A DNA stretch of 64,000 nt. It comes from Armatimonadota bacterium (GTDB taxonomy: Bacteria; Armatimonadota; UBA5829). The stretch is from assembly GCA_023474015.1 (NCBI GenBank), contig JAMCYN010000020.1, positions 1 through 64,000 on the forward strand, written 5' to 3'. A program made the translations under genes and the position numbers. Shown here in pieces: positions 51,875 to 63,674 of this stretch; position 1 is the stretch's first letter; each line of letters starts with the position of its first letter. Under the pieces are notes generated by a model. The model worked only from the letters and a program-made list of their open reading frames with translations. It was not told the origin of the DNA and ran no database searches.

Positions 51875-53133
51875 TTCAACTCCTCCGGGCTCCCCAGCCT
51901 GCCGAGCACGGCGGATGCGGCCGCGATTGCTGGGCTGGCGAGATAGACTTCGGACTTGGTGTGGCCCATGCGGCCGACGAAGTTGCGGTTGGTAGTCGCA
52001 ACGGACCGCTCGCCCGCCGCCAGGACGCCCATGTGCCCGCCGAGGCACGGGCCGCAGGTCGGGGTGCTGACCGCCCCACCCGATTCGACGAAAATCTCCG
52101 TCAGGCCCTCCTTGATCGACTGCATGAATATCTCCTGCGTCGCAGGGATCACGATCAGGCGCACGTCCGGGTGGACCTTGCGGCCCTTGAGTATCTGCGC
52201 GGCGATCCTCAGGTCCTCGATCCGGCCGTTGGTGCACGAGCCGATCACGGACTGATCGATCTTCACGTGCGTGGCCTGGCTGATCGGCTTCGCGTTCTCC
52301 GGCAGGTGCGGGAAGCTCACTATCGGCTCCAGCTTGCTGACATCAATCTCGATCACGTCCTTGTAGGTCGCATCGGCGTCACTACTATAGACTTTATACG
52401 GGCGAACAGTGCGGCCCTCGGCGTAGGCCAGGGTCTTATCGTCCGGCGCGATGATGCCGTTTTTGCCGCCGGCCTCGATCGCCATATTGCACATCGTAAA
52501 GCGACCCGCCATCTCCAGGTCGGCAATCGCTTCGCCGGTGAACTCCATGGAGCAATACAGCGCCCCGTCCACGCCGATCTTGCCGATAGTGTAGAGGATC
52601 AGGTCCTTGCCGCCGACCCACTTGGGCATCTTGCCGTAGTAGACGAACTTGATCGTCTCGGGGACCTTGAACCAGGTCTCGCCGAGCGCCATCGCGCAGG
52701 CGAGGTCGGTCGAGCCTACGCCTGTCGAGAAAGCCCCGAGCGCGCCGTAAGTGCATGTGTGGGAGTCCGCGCCGATGATCGCGTCCCCCGGCCCGACCAG
52801 ACCCTCGTCCGGCAGCAGCGTGTGCTCGACACCCATCTTGCCGATCTCGAAGAAGTATTTGATATTGTGCTTGCGCGCGAACTCGCGCATGATCTTGACG
52901 AGCTCGGCGGACTTGATGTCCTTGTTCGGCGTCGAGTGGTCCGGCACAAGCGCGACCCGCTCCCTGTCGAAGACGGTCACCGCGTCGATCTTCTCGAATT
53001 CGCGGATGGCGATGGGCGCAGTGATGTCGTTGCCCAGCACCAGGTCCAGCCGGGCGTTGATCAGCTCGCCGGGCTCGACATATTCTCTGCCGCAGTGCGC
53101 GGCGAGGATTTTTTGTGTTATTGTCTGTGCCAT
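51871..53133 (-). CDS. leuC: 3-isopropylmalate dehydratase large subunit LeuC
   Basis: 420 aa, the shorter (archaeal/bacterial type 2) LeuC. [4Fe-4S] cysteines in [12 protein letters not shown] and [11 protein letters not shown]; substrate residues in [23 protein letters not shown] with AAGAGGA upstream. Preceded by the MNT/HEPN insertion. Confidence 0.96.
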   Translation of the reverse strand: MAQTITQKILAAHCGREYVEPGELINARLDLVLGNDITAPIAIREFEKIDAVTVFDRERVALVPDHSTPNKDIKSAELVKIMREFARKHNIKYFFEIGKMGVEHTLLPDEGLVGPGDAIIGADSHTCTYGALGAFSTGVGSTDLACAMALGETWFKVPETIKFVYYGKMPKWVGGKDLILYTIGKIGVDGALYCSMEFTGEAIADLEMAGRFTMCNMAIEAGGKNGIIAPDDKTLAYAEGRTVRPYKVYSSDADATYKDVIEIDVSKLEPIVSFPHLPENAKPISQATHVKIDQSVIGSCTNGRIEDLRIAAQILKGRKVHPDVRLIVIPATQEIFMQSIKEGLTEIFVESGGAVSTPTCGPCLGGHMGVLAAGERSVATTNRNFVGRMGHTKSEVYLASPAIAAASAVLGRLGSPEELK

Positions 53134-53207
53134 ATAAGTTCCTCTTCAGTTATTCTCATCGCGAAGACGCGAAGGGGCGAAAGCGCGAAAATAATCCTTG
53201 ATGTTCT

Positions 53208-53498
53208 TCACAGCGGAACGGCTTCGCTGAGCACCTTGTCTCTTATATACCAGTGCAAGCTCTCCGGTTCGACAACATCCACTTTTCGTCCCAATAGCGG
53301 CTCTAAGTCGGCAAGAAGCCCGCCCGGAAACCATGATGAATGCACTGGCGCAGCTTCGACCAGGAAGTCAACATCGCTGTCCGGTCTGAGTTCGTTCCGG
53401 GCCGCCGAGCCGAACACGCGCACGTTCCGAGCGCCGTGCTTCTCGGCGATTCGCAGAATCTGTTCTCGGTTATCTTCAAGTAGTTTTGCGATTTCCAT
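53208..53498 (-). CDS. Minimal nucleotidyltransferase (MNT, MntA-like), putative antitoxin
   Basis: 96 aa. Pol-beta-type catalytic motif VFGSAARNELRPDSDVDFLV (Gly-Ser and Asp-x-Asp). Such proteins often form toxin-antitoxin pairs with HEPN proteins, where MntA AMPylates the toxin. Here the gene follows a candidate HEPN gene by 60 nt, inside the leu operon. No strong ribosome site. A short CGCGAAGACGCGAAGGGGCG repeat (53155-53190) lies downstream. Confidence 0.85.
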   Translation of the reverse strand: MEIAKLLEDNREQILRIAEKHGARNVRVFGSAARNELRPDSDVDFLVEAAPVHSSWFPGGLLADLEPLLGRKVDVVEPESLHWYIRDKVLSEAVPL

Positions 53499-53558
53499 CT
53501 CAGAACTCTATTACGCCTACAATGGCTTCCGATCTCCGAATCATGATCCATCAAACGT

Positions 53559-54293
53559 TTATGAGTCTTCCAAGTAGTGAGTTGGGTTCACTACTATCCC
53601 GCATCGCTCCTCCACCATTTTCAGCCAATAGATGACGGTCATGTTCATGAAGAACGACTCATTGTCAAAGATGCCCAAGCCGTTGAGCGGCGCTAGCCCA
53701 TGCACTACCTTATGCCGAAGATTGTCTAGCTTCTCAAGTCGCTCACGATCGTACGTATATACTCGAGCCAAGTCTTGAGGCACCCAATCATCAGCCGGTT
53801 TACAGGCTGCAAACAGCCTTCTGGCCTTCTCCGGCATAGAAAAAGTGGAAAGCTCCTTTTCAAGATATATTTTCAGACGTCCCTTAAGTACATCGTCAAA
53901 AGACTTGCCCTTCATTTCCACAAGTGCAATCTGCTTTTTGAGCAATGGCGTTTCCCAGTCACTTGGGCACGCTGCAGCTGACGCAAGACAGAATTGATAA
54001 ACAACTTCGTCCAACACAGAATGTGCAAATACGAGTGACGCAGCATCAATAGCATACTGCGCCCTCTCCACACAACTTTCAGTCATAACCTGTGCGGCAA
54101 TACCATATTTTTCATAAAACTCTGAGTGCGACTGCACCCAATCATTGTTCTCCTGTGCGACAACCTGGCATGCATGTGGCATCCCTGCTCCAGCAATACG
54201 GCGCAGACTATCAATCACAGCCATCTGCTTGATCGCATTCCAGTATGCCTTGCTGATTATCTTTTCTGCATCTTTCAGGCCATATACACTCAT
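53559..54293 (-). CDS. Uncharacterised protein with HEPN-like RX4H motif
   Basis: 244 aa, not firmly recognised, mostly alpha-helical, no signal or membrane helix. Near the C-terminus LDNLRHKVVHGL contains R-x4-H, the RNase motif of HEPN domains, and the order HEPN-MNT is the usual toxin-antitoxin order. It is longer than typical HEPN toxins (about 130 aa); the N-terminal 100 residues show nothing recognisable. Its base composition is lower in GC than the leu genes around it, which suggests acquisition. AGGGG 8 nt before the ATG. Confidence 0.65.
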   Translation of the reverse strand: MSVYGLKDAEKIISKAYWNAIKQMAVIDSLRRIAGAGMPHACQVVAQENNDWVQSHSEFYEKYGIAAQVMTESCVERAQYAIDAASLVFAHSVLDEVVYQFCLASAAACPSDWETPLLKKQIALVEMKGKSFDDVLKGRLKIYLEKELSTFSMPEKARRLFAACKPADDWVPQDLARVYTYDRERLEKLDNLRHKVVHGLAPLNGLGIFDNESFFMNMTVIYWLKMVEERCGIVVNPTHYLEDS

Positions 54294-54357
54294 TGCCTGT
54301 GCCCCTATTCTTTGTCAATGCACTACATCAGCCCGTCTTCCAGTTTCAGCCCACCGC

Positions 54358-55914
<1,557 letters not shown>

Positions 55915-55937
55915 CGAATACACCCCCTTTCTAGAAG

Positions 55938-56399
55938 TTAGGAGTTAGAATCCTTAGTCATCAGCTTCGCGGCTGATTCGGCGGCGAATCGGACGTACTT
56001 TGGGCACACATTGTCATGAAGGCCGACCTGTTGCGCTTGGGCCAGGCCCTCGGGAGTCGTAAGGTCGATTCCGATGAGATCGAAGCACGCGCAAGAGCCG
56101 AACTCTTTTTCAAAGTCCGCGAGCAACTGCCGCACCTTGCCGTAGGTCGCCGCTTTGGAGTCGTTGTCGTCGGCGCAATCCCTGCCGAACTTCAGGCCCA
56201 GGGCCATTATAGCGCCCGTGAGCGCACCGCAGGTCTTGCCCGCGCCCGCCATTCCTCCGCCAAACGCCGTGGCGATCCTCGGCGCGCAGGGACAGTCCAA
56301 GTCGAACTCCCGAACCAGACCCGTCAGCACGGCCTCCGCGCAGTTGAACTTCTGTGCGAACATATCCAGGGCCACTTGCGCTGCTATTCGTTCCGACAT
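55938..56399 (-). CDS. C_GCAxxG_C_C family redox-type protein
   Basis: 153 aa. Family pattern: [32 protein letters not shown], and later Cys pairs ([25 protein letters not shown]). These proteins are thought to have a redox or metal role; none is well studied. It sits between leuA and ilvC with AAGGAG before its ATG, so it is co-transcribed with the pathway. Confidence 0.85.
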   Translation of the reverse strand: MSERIAAQVALDMFAQKFNCAEAVLTGLVREFDLDCPCAPRIATAFGGGMAGAGKTCGALTGAIMALGLKFGRDCADDNDSKAATYGKVRQLLADFEKEFGSCACFDLIGIDLTTPEGLAQAQQVGLHDNVCPKYVRFAAESAAKLMTKDSNS

Positions 56400-56439
56400 A
56401 CGATGCTCCTTGCTGTCCTACTCCGACTGCCGCGGTGAC

Positions 56440-56512
56440 AGCCGGTATGTTCGGTTCGGGGCTTAAGCCCGGAGAACTTGGGTCGGGGGTTCAAACCCCC
56501 GACCATCAATCT
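56440..56512. repeat. Two tandem hairpins downstream of ilvC
   Basis: CGGGGCTTAAGCCCGG (about 56457-56473) and GGTCGGGGG TTCAAA CCCCCGACC (about 56481-56505). Both are strong stems without a clear T-tract. They may pause or process the operon mRNA. Confidence 0.65.
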
Positions 56513-56532
56513 CAGCTCCCCACTAAGAAAAG

Positions 56533-57531
<999 letters not shown>

Positions 57532-57547
57532 TTACATTCCTCCGATT

Positions 57548-57582
57548 TAGAAGTTATAGGTTAGAAGTTAGAGGTTAGACAC
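57548..57582. repeat. TTAGAAGTTAGAGG repeat upstream of ilvC
   Basis: TTAGAAGTTATAGGTTAGAA and further units; same family as 11879-11911. Confidence 0.7.
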
Positions 57583-58029
57583 CTAGTCCCCAGACTTCTT
57601 CTGCTGTGCACGCATCAGCATTAACCTCAGTCTGAAACTTGCCGCACCCAGCACCGCGCCGAGCACCGCGAACATTATAAGCTGCAAACCGAGGTTCGCA
57701 ACCGAATCGAGTCCGAGAGCGTTCGTAATCGCCCCGTATACGTGCCACATGCCCCAGGTCAGCGTGCCGAGCGCGCCGATTAGAGTGCCCGCCACGATCT
57801 TGCGCCAGGATTGCTCCTCGTGCGCGCCGATGATCGTGCCTATGATCAGCCCGACCAACGGCCCGGCCACCGCAAGAAACAGCAGCATTTTCTCAACCGA
57901 CGCGGGAGCGATAATCTCTTTCATCTCCATCCAGTCTACCGATTGAGTCGGCGCAGGTCGACTTTGTGCTTTTGTTGCCGTGGTTTCAACCGCCGGGTCG
58001 GTACACCAGGCGAATAAATTCACGGCCAC
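57583..58029 (-). CDS. Small membrane protein of unknown function in the ilv operon
   Basis: 148 aa. About three hydrophobic helices (near 48-68, 80-98, 112-132; LLFLAVAGPLVGLIIGTIIG, LGLQLIMFAVLGAVLGAAS), with a charged C-terminus. No family recognised. GTG start 36 nt after ilvN with a distant GGAGGGGG; the N-terminus is uncertain. Lying between ilvN and ilvC, it may simply be co-transcribed. Confidence 0.6.
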   Translation of the reverse strand: MAVNLFAWCTDPAVETTATKAQSRPAPTQSVDWMEMKEIIAPASVEKMLLFLAVAGPLVGLIIGTIIGAHEEQSWRKIVAGTLIGALGTLTWGMWHVYGAITNALGLDSVANLGLQLIMFAVLGAVLGAASFRLRLMLMRAQQKKSGD

Positions 58030-58064
58030 AACTACACAAAGTCCCCCTCCGGGGACTCAACCCA

Positions 58065-58568
58065 TCACGCGACAGCCGTATGGCTTCCCCGCGCCATCGC
58101 GATCTTGCCGGTGCGGACCATCTCACGGATGCCGAACGGCCTCAAGAGTTCCTCGATGGCATCGACCTTGTCCACGTTGCCGGTAACCTCGATGGTAAAC
58201 GTCGAGTCGCTGATGTCGATTATCTTACCGTGGAAGATGTCCACGATCTGCATTATCTCCGCGCGCTGGTCGGTGGTCGCATTGACCTTCATCATGGCCA
58301 GCTCGCGCTCGACAATCGGTATCTCGCTGTAGTCCAGAACTTTGATTACGTCGATCAGCTTGTTTGTCTGCTTGTTGATCTGATCGAGCGTCGAGTCGTC
58401 ACCGGTCACGACGATGGTCATGCGCGAGACGGTCGGGTCGTCAGTGATACTGACCGCGAGAGATTCGATATTGAAAGCCCGCCTGGCGAACAGCCCCGAC
58501 ACCCTCGCGAGCACGCCGGGCTTGTTCTCCACAAGAACGGTAATAGTGTGTTGCATGGGTCTGATCAT
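58065..58568 (-). CDS. ilvN: Acetolactate synthase regulatory subunit IlvN (IlvH)
   Basis: 167 aa. N-terminal ACT domain (ITVLVENKPGVLARVSGLFA, RRAFNIESLAV) that binds valine, plus C-terminal small-subunit domain. ATG 58568 has AGGAGATTCTC upstream; the open frame continues into repeat DNA. Follows ilvB. Confidence 0.95.
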   Translation of the reverse strand: MIRPMQHTITVLVENKPGVLARVSGLFARRAFNIESLAVSITDDPTVSRMTIVVTGDDSTLDQINKQTNKLIDVIKVLDYSEIPIVERELAMMKVNATTDQRAEIMQIVDIFHGKIIDISDSTFTIEVTGNVDKVDAIEELLRPFGIREMVRTGKIAMARGSHTAVA

Positions 58569-58577
58569 GAGAATCTC

Positions 58578-58660
58578 CTGTTTCGGGTTTACGGATTTCG
58601 GGTTTACGGGTTGGGGAAGAACTCCCTTCAACTCGTAACCCGCTAACCCGTAACTCGTAA
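58578..58660. repeat. GGGTTTACGG / CCCGTAACTCGTAACC repeat
   Basis: GTTTCGGGTTTACGGATTTC and further units on one side, TCGTAACCCGCTAACCCGTA on the other, able to pair. Related words lie at 130-190 near the rRNA leader. Confidence 0.7.
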
Positions 58661-58661
58661 C

Positions 58662-60341
58662 CTATTTGGGTCTGTTCACCATCATCTCTTCGATGCTCTG
58701 GCCGGCGGGAATCATCGGGAAGACGTTCTCCTCGCGGTTCACGCGGAAATCGAGTATCACGGGCCGGTCGTTGATCTCCATGGCTTTCTCTATTGCGCCA
58801 TCGACCTCGCTCATCTTCTCGACTCGAATACCCACGCAGCCGTAAGCCTCCGCCAGCTTCACGAAATCCGGCTGGAACGATATGTCAACGCCCGAGTAGC
58901 GGTGGTTCCAGAACAGTTCCTGCCACTGCCGCACCATTCCCAGGTAGCGGTTGTTCAGGATCATTATCTTCACCGGCAGCTTGTGCTCCATCGCGGGCGC
59001 AAGCTCCTGCAGGGTCATCTGGAACCCGCCGTCGCCGCAGATCGCGAAAACAGGCGTGTCCGGACATCCGACCTGCGCGCCTATGGCCGCCGGGAAGCCG
59101 TAGCCCATCGTTCCAAGACCCCCACTCGATAGAAACCGCCTGGGCGTAGTCACCTTATAGTACAGCGCCGTGAACATCTGGTGCTGGCCGACATCGGTGA
59201 CGATTATCGCCTCGCCATTCGTGATCTCCGACAGTCTGGAAATCACGCACTGCGGCGCGAACTGGCCGTCGGTCGGGCACTGCAGCGCGAACTCGTTACG
59301 CCAGTGCATGATCTGCTTGTTCCAGTCCGTCTCCTTACGCTTTGCCACCTTCGCGGTGAGCCGCCGCAAAACCTCCTTGCAATCGCCGACAATCGAGACA
59401 TCCACCTGAACGGTCTTGCCGATCTCCGCGGGATCTATATCTATATGGATTACTTTCGCCTTTTTGGCAAACACCGCGAGCTTGCCGGTAACTCTATCAT
59501 CAAACCGCGCACCGACCGCTATCAGCAGGTCGCACTTGTCCACCGCATGGTTGGCATACGCCGTGCCATGCATCCCGAGCATACCGAGGCAGTGCGGATG
59601 ATACTCCGAAATGGCGCCCTTGCCCAGTAGAGTCGTCGCGACGAGTATGTGAGTTTTCTCCGAAAGCTTCGTCAGCTCCTCGGAAGCCCCCGAGGCCATG
59701 ATCCCGCCGCCCACATACAGCACGGGGCGCTCCGCCTCCGTAATCAGTTTGGCCGCATTCTCTATGCTCTCTTCGTCGATCTCAACCTCCGGCGAGTAGC
59801 TGCGAATCCTGACTTCCTTCACCGGCTGATAATCGATGCTCGCAAGCGACACATCCATCGGAATGTCCACGAGCACCGGGCCGGGCCTGCCGGTCGATGC
59901 CACATAAATAGCCTCCGCGATGACCCTTGGCAGGTCATTCACGTCCTTGACCAGGTAATTATGCTTGGTCACGGGCAGGGTAATGCCGGTAATATCGGCT
60001 TCTTGGAACGAGTCCTTGCCCAGCGCCGTGGTCCGCACTTGACCCGTAACGGCCAGCACCGGCACGGAATCCATGTAGGCCGTCGCAAGGCCCGTGACGA
60101 GATTTGTCGCCCCCGGCCCCGACGTGGCAAAACAGACGCCTACCTTGCCGGTGGCGCGCGCGTAGCCGTCGGCGGCGTGGCTGGCGCCCTGCTCGTGGCG
60201 CATCAACATATTGCGGATGTCATCCCGACCGTAGAGCGCATCATAGATCGGGATCATCACTCCGCCCGGTATTCCGAATATAATCTCCACACCCTGGTCC
60301 ACCAGCGACTGGATCAGGGCGTTGGCTCCGTTCATTTTCAA
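58662..60341 (-). CDS. ilvB: Acetolactate synthase large subunit IlvB
   Basis: 559 aa, ThDP-dependent. Three-domain fold with catalytic Glu region LMRHEQGASHAADGYARATG, QEADITGITLPVTKHNYLV, and ThDP-Mg motif GDGGFQMTLQELAP...LNNRYLGMVRQWQ. First shared step of valine/leucine/isoleucine synthesis. TTG start fits GGAGGAG at 7 nt; ATG two codons on would be 13 nt away. Confidence 0.96.
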   Translation of the reverse strand: MKMNGANALIQSLVDQGVEIIFGIPGGVMIPIYDALYGRDDIRNMLMRHEQGASHAADGYARATGKVGVCFATSGPGATNLVTGLATAYMDSVPVLAVTGQVRTTALGKDSFQEADITGITLPVTKHNYLVKDVNDLPRVIAEAIYVASTGRPGPVLVDIPMDVSLASIDYQPVKEVRIRSYSPEVEIDEESIENAAKLITEAERPVLYVGGGIMASGASEELTKLSEKTHILVATTLLGKGAISEYHPHCLGMLGMHGTAYANHAVDKCDLLIAVGARFDDRVTGKLAVFAKKAKVIHIDIDPAEIGKTVQVDVSIVGDCKEVLRRLTAKVAKRKETDWNKQIMHWRNEFALQCPTDGQFAPQCVISRLSEITNGEAIIVTDVGQHQMFTALYYKVTTPRRFLSSGGLGTMGYGFPAAIGAQVGCPDTPVFAICGDGGFQMTLQELAPAMEHKLPVKIMILNNRYLGMVRQWQELFWNHRYSGVDISFQPDFVKLAEAYGCVGIRVEKMSEVDGAIEKAMEINDRPVILDFRVNREENVFPMIPAGQSIEEMMVNRPK

Positions 60342-60365
60342 TTTGTTACTCCTCCGTTACTCGGG

Positions 60366-60423
60366 GGTTAGGGGATGGGGATTGGGGAACAGTCTCCATC
60401 CCCCATCCCCTATCCCCCAACCC
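60366..60423. repeat. GGGGGTTAGGGGATGGGG inverted repeat between ilvD and ilvB
   Basis: G-rich heptamers (60366-60388) and their C-rich partners (60395-60423, CATCCCCCATCCCCTATCCC) could form a hairpin of about 22 bp, or G-quadruplex-like structure. It ends at the ilvD stop codon. Confidence 0.75.
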
Positions 60424-62115
60424 CTATTCAACAATAGCTCCTTTGGCGGAGGAGGAGACGGAGCGCGCGTAACGCGCGAGATATCCCTCCTTCACCCGCG
60501 GCTCGGGAGCTTTCCACTCCCTGCGCCGCGCTTCGAGCTCAGTGTCGGATAGCTTCACATCCATCCGCTTGTTGGGTATGTCGATCAAAATGGTATCCCC
60601 GTCTTTTAGCAGGCCGATGGGGCCGCCGGATGCCGCCTCCGGGGAGACGTGGCCTATGCACGCGCCCCTCGATGCGCCGGAGAACCGGCCGTCGGTGATC
60701 AGTGCGACGTCTTTCCCCATCCCCAGGCCGACCACGGTGGCGGTGGCCGTAAGCATCTCGCGCATTCCAGGGCCGCCCTTGGGACCTTCGTTGCGCACAA
60801 CTATCACGTCGCCCTTGCTGATGTTTCTGGCCAGAAGCTGGGCCACAGCATCGTCCTCACACTCGAACACGCGCGCGCGGCCCTCGAAGACCCACGCTTC
60901 GGGCTCCACGGCCGACTGCTTCACCACCGCGCCGTCCGGGCAAAGATTCCCGCGCAGGACAGCAAGACCGCCCTGCTCGTGATAAGGGCTGTCGACCGGG
61001 CGGATCACATCCTCATTCTTGATCGAAGCGTTATGCAAATTCTCAGCCAGGGTCTCGCCGGTAACGGTCACGACGGACTCATCGATCAGCCCCTTCTTCG
61101 AAAGCTCTTTCATGACAGCCGAGACGCCCCCGGCCTCGTCCAAGTCCTGAACGTGATGAATGACCTGTTTCGCCGGATCGTCCGACGGATGCGCTATTGC
61201 CGGGCTCAGCGTGACCAAATGAGGAGTCTTCGCGCTGATCTCGTTGAGCATCTCCAACTCGAACGCCACCTTGGCCTCGTGGGCAATCGCTGGAACGTGC
61301 AAAGTCGTATTCGTCGAGCAGCCCAGCGCCATGTCCACGGCGAGAGCGTTCTTGAATGCGGCCTCCGTCATTATATCGCGAGGCTTTATGTCCTTGTCGA
61401 TCAGCTCCATAATCTTGATTCCGGCCCTCTTCGCGAGCCTGATCCGGGCGGCGTGAACCGCGGGAATGGTCCCGTTACCGGGCAAGCCCATGCCGAGCGC
61501 CTCGGTGAGGCAGTTCATGGAGTTGGCGGTGAACATGCCCGCGCAACTGCCGCAGCCGGGGCAGGCGCTCTCCTCCATCTCGGAAAGCTCCTCTTCAGTA
61601 ATAGCCCCGCTCAGGACAGCCCCCGCGCCCTCGAACATCTGGGTCACGGATATGTCCTTGCCTTTGTAGCGCCCCGCCATCATCGGCCCGCCGCTGATCA
61701 CTATGGTCGGAATATTGACGCGAGCGGCGGCCATGAGCATCCCCGGAATGATCTTGTCGCAATTGGGAATCAGCACCAGCGCGTCGAAGGCATGCGCCTT
61801 GGCCATACACTCGATGGAATCCGCGATAAGCTCCCTTGTGACCAGCGAATACTTCATGCCCTCGTGGCCCATCGCCAAGCCATCGCAGACACCGATCACG
61901 CCGAACTCCATCGGGGTTCCGCCCGCGATCCTGACACCGGTCTTGGCTGCCTCGGCAATCCTATCGAGTTGAATGTGTCCCGGCACGATCTCGTTCCACG
62001 AGTTCGCGATGCCGACGAGCGGGCTGTACATCTCCTCGTCGATGTAACCCATCGCCTTAAACAGCGCCCGCGGGGCTGCTCGTTCGATTCCGGTCCTCAA
62101 CACATCGCTTTTCAC
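60424..62115 (-). CDS. ilvD: Dihydroxy-acid dehydratase IlvD
   Basis: 563 aa. Iron-sulphur dehydratase, third step of valine/isoleucine synthesis. Cluster cysteines in [27 protein letters not shown] and LGCSTNT; C-terminal [23 protein letters not shown] start with AGGAGC upstream. First gene of the long operon, preceded by a T-box-like attenuator. Confidence 0.97.
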   Translation of the reverse strand: MKSDVLRTGIERAAPRALFKAMGYIDEEMYSPLVGIANSWNEIVPGHIQLDRIAEAAKTGVRIAGGTPMEFGVIGVCDGLAMGHEGMKYSLVTRELIADSIECMAKAHAFDALVLIPNCDKIIPGMLMAAARVNIPTIVISGGPMMAGRYKGKDISVTQMFEGAGAVLSGAITEEELSEMEESACPGCGSCAGMFTANSMNCLTEALGMGLPGNGTIPAVHAARIRLAKRAGIKIMELIDKDIKPRDIMTEAAFKNALAVDMALGCSTNTTLHVPAIAHEAKVAFELEMLNEISAKTPHLVTLSPAIAHPSDDPAKQVIHHVQDLDEAGGVSAVMKELSKKGLIDESVVTVTGETLAENLHNASIKNEDVIRPVDSPYHEQGGLAVLRGNLCPDGAVVKQSAVEPEAWVFEGRARVFECEDDAVAQLLARNISKGDVIVVRNEGPKGGPGMREMLTATATVVGLGMGKDVALITDGRFSGASRGACIGHVSPEAASGGPIGLLKDGDTILIDIPNKRMDVKLSDTELEARRREWKAPEPRVKEGYLARYARSVSSSAKGAIVE

Positions 62116-62135
62116 GTTTCAAGCTCCTATTAAAC

Positions 62136-62167
62136 GAAAAATGCCTCTCACCCATAGGGACGAGAGG
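62136..62167 (-). terminator. Attenuator terminator of the ilv-leu operon
   Basis: CCTCTC...GAGAGG stem with inner CC/GG pairs (62144-62167), then CATTTTTC on the minus strand, 20 nt before the ilvD ribosome site. Confidence 0.8.
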
Positions 62168-62275
62168 TTATCCGGATACTCGTGGCGCCACCTCGCCCCC
62201 GCCTATCAGCGAACGAGGGGGCTGAGTGTGTTGCTGTAAGTGTGCCTACTTGTCCTCATCACAACCTGTGCGAAA
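62144..62275 (-). promoter_or_regulatory. T-box-like attenuator upstream of ilvD
   Basis: Minus strand, in order: GATGAGGACAAGTAG (T-box stem I-type start, about 62248-62262), a GCCCCC/GGGGGC hairpin, the T-box-like segment AGGTGGCGCCACG (62181-62193), and a terminator. GAGGT can pair with ACCTC as an antiterminator, which excludes the terminator stem that uses the same CCTC. Stem I is short. Leucine codons (CTC, CTT) occur in it but no ATC or GTC, so leucine is a candidate effector. UGGC in place of the usual UGGU is a weakness. Confidence 0.65.
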
Positions 62276-62289
62276 TATCATGTTGCTAT

Positions 62290-62319
62290 ATCCTATCACA
62301 AAGAGGAGCGACTGGTCAA
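62290..62319 (-). promoter_or_regulatory. Promoter of the ilv-leu operon
   Basis: TTGACC (62314-62319), 18-nt spacer, TAGGAT (62290-62295), giving a ~165-nt leader that holds the attenuator. It is back-to-back with the tyrS promoter. Confidence 0.65.
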
Positions 62320-62325
62320 TAAAGG

Positions 62326-62354
62326 TTGACTGCACAAGTGTCCCGTGCTACGAT
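62326..62354 (+). promoter_or_regulatory. Promoter of tyrS
   Basis: TTGACT (62326-62331), 17-nt spacer, TACGAT (62349-62354) preceded by TGC. Predicts a leader of about 23 nt. No T-box is present before tyrS. Confidence 0.7.
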
Positions 62355-62383
62355 ATTGCAGCATACGAGTGTGGAGTGAAGCA

Positions 62384-63601
62384 TTGACAGTTGACGAGCA
62401 ATTCGCGGCGATTAAGCGTGGAACGCTTGAGATACTCCCAGAGGAAGCGCTGAAGGCCAAGTTGAAGAAAGCCGCTGAGACCGGCAAGCCCATGAAAATC
62501 AAGCTTGGGCTGGATCCGACCGCGCCATATATCCACCTGGGACATGCGGTTGTCTTACGCAAAATGCGCCAATTTCAGGACTTCGGTCACGAGGTCTACA
62601 TCATAATAGGCGATTTCACCGCCTCCATCGGCGACCCCAGCGGGAAGACCGTCACCCGGCCGCATCTCACCGAAGAGGAAATCCGCGAGAACGCCAAGAC
62701 ATACTACGACCAGTATTGCCTGATACTCGACCCCGACAAGACCAAGGTCGTGTTCAACAGCGAGTGGCTCGGCAAGCTGACTTTCGCCGATGTGATCAAG
62801 ATAGCATCGAAGATCACCGTTGCAAGGATTCTAGAGCGCGACGATTTCGAGACCCGGCTCTCCGAGGGTCGGCCGATCAGTATGCACGAGCTCCTATACC
62901 CCGTCTGCCAGGCGTATGACTCGGTGATCCTGGAATCGGATGTCGAGGTTGGGGGGTCCGACCAAAAGTTCAACATCCTTATGGGGCGCGATTTGCAGAC
63001 TCAATACGGCCAGGACGAGCAGGTGGGGCTGTTCATGCCGATACTCACCGGGCTCGATGGCGTGCAGAAGATGTCCAAGTCCCTCGACAACTACGTCGGT
63101 ATCACCGAGGAGCCCAAGGACATGTTCGGCAAGCTGATGTCGATTACCGACGAGATGATGCCCACCTACTTCGAGCTGTGCACGGACGTACCGCTCGAAG
63201 AGATCGAGCGGATAAAGGCCGGTCTGGCGTCCGGGAAGGCTCATCCGATGGATGTGAAGAAGCGGCTCGGACGTGAGATCGTCGCTATCTATCACTCGCG
63301 TGAAGCAGCCGCAGAGGCGCAGGCGGAGTTCGAGCGAGTATTCAGCCAGCGCGAAGTCCCCGTGGACATGCCGGAGGTTCACCTAGCAGCCGAGGACCTC
63401 GAAGTCGGCAGAATACGAGCGGTGCGTCTGCTGGCCAAGGCTGAAATGGCGTCCACCAACAGCGAAGCCCGGCGTCTGATTCAGCAAGGCGGTGTAACTA
63501 TCGATGGCGAAAAGATCACCGACCCATCGGCGGCCATCGAGGTCAAGGACGGCAAGATCCTCCGAGTCGGCAAGCTCAAGTTCGCCCGAATCCGGCTGTA
63601 G
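62384..63601 (+). CDS. tyrS: Tyrosyl-tRNA synthetase TyrS
   Basis: 405 aa, class I synthetase. HIGH motif as YIHLGHAVVL, KMSKS in VQKMSKSLDNYVG, and C-terminal S4 RNA-binding domain (about 340-400; EARRLIQQGGVTIDGEKI). This is the long TyrZ-like form. TTG 62384 has GGAG 7 nt upstream; the frame is open to 62345, but that lies inside the promoter. Confidence 0.96.
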   Translation: MTVDEQFAAIKRGTLEILPEEALKAKLKKAAETGKPMKIKLGLDPTAPYIHLGHAVVLRKMRQFQDFGHEVYIIIGDFTASIGDPSGKTVTRPHLTEEEIRENAKTYYDQYCLILDPDKTKVVFNSEWLGKLTFADVIKIASKITVARILERDDFETRLSEGRPISMHELLYPVCQAYDSVILESDVEVGGSDQKFNILMGRDLQTQYGQDEQVGLFMPILTGLDGVQKMSKSLDNYVGITEEPKDMFGKLMSITDEMMPTYFELCTDVPLEEIERIKAGLASGKAHPMDVKKRLGREIVAIYHSREAAAEAQAEFERVFSQREVPVDMPEVHLAAEDLEVGRIRAVRLLAKAEMASTNSEARRLIQQGGVTIDGEKITDPSAAIEVKDGKILRVGKLKFARIRL

Positions 63602-63634
63602 AGCAAGTTATCTGCAAACAAATTGGCGGAATGC

Positions 63635-63663
63635 TTTACAGAGCAGTGCGTCGATGGTATAAT
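63635..63663 (+). promoter_or_regulatory. Promoter of tRNA-fMet
   Basis: TTTACA (63635-63640), exactly 17 nt, TATAAT (63658-63663) with TGG upstream. Starts about 5 nt before the mature tRNA. Confidence 0.8.
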
Positions 63664-63674
63664 AGTTTCGTTGA

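Noticed and set aside
51961..53577. A 538-codon plus-strand open frame antisense to leuC
   Set aside because: Arg/Asp/Leu-rich low-complexity translation with no motif; it is the mirror of a well-conserved gene.
60649..62133. A 494-codon plus-strand open frame antisense to ilvD
   Set aside because: Same reasoning; it also runs into the attenuator region.
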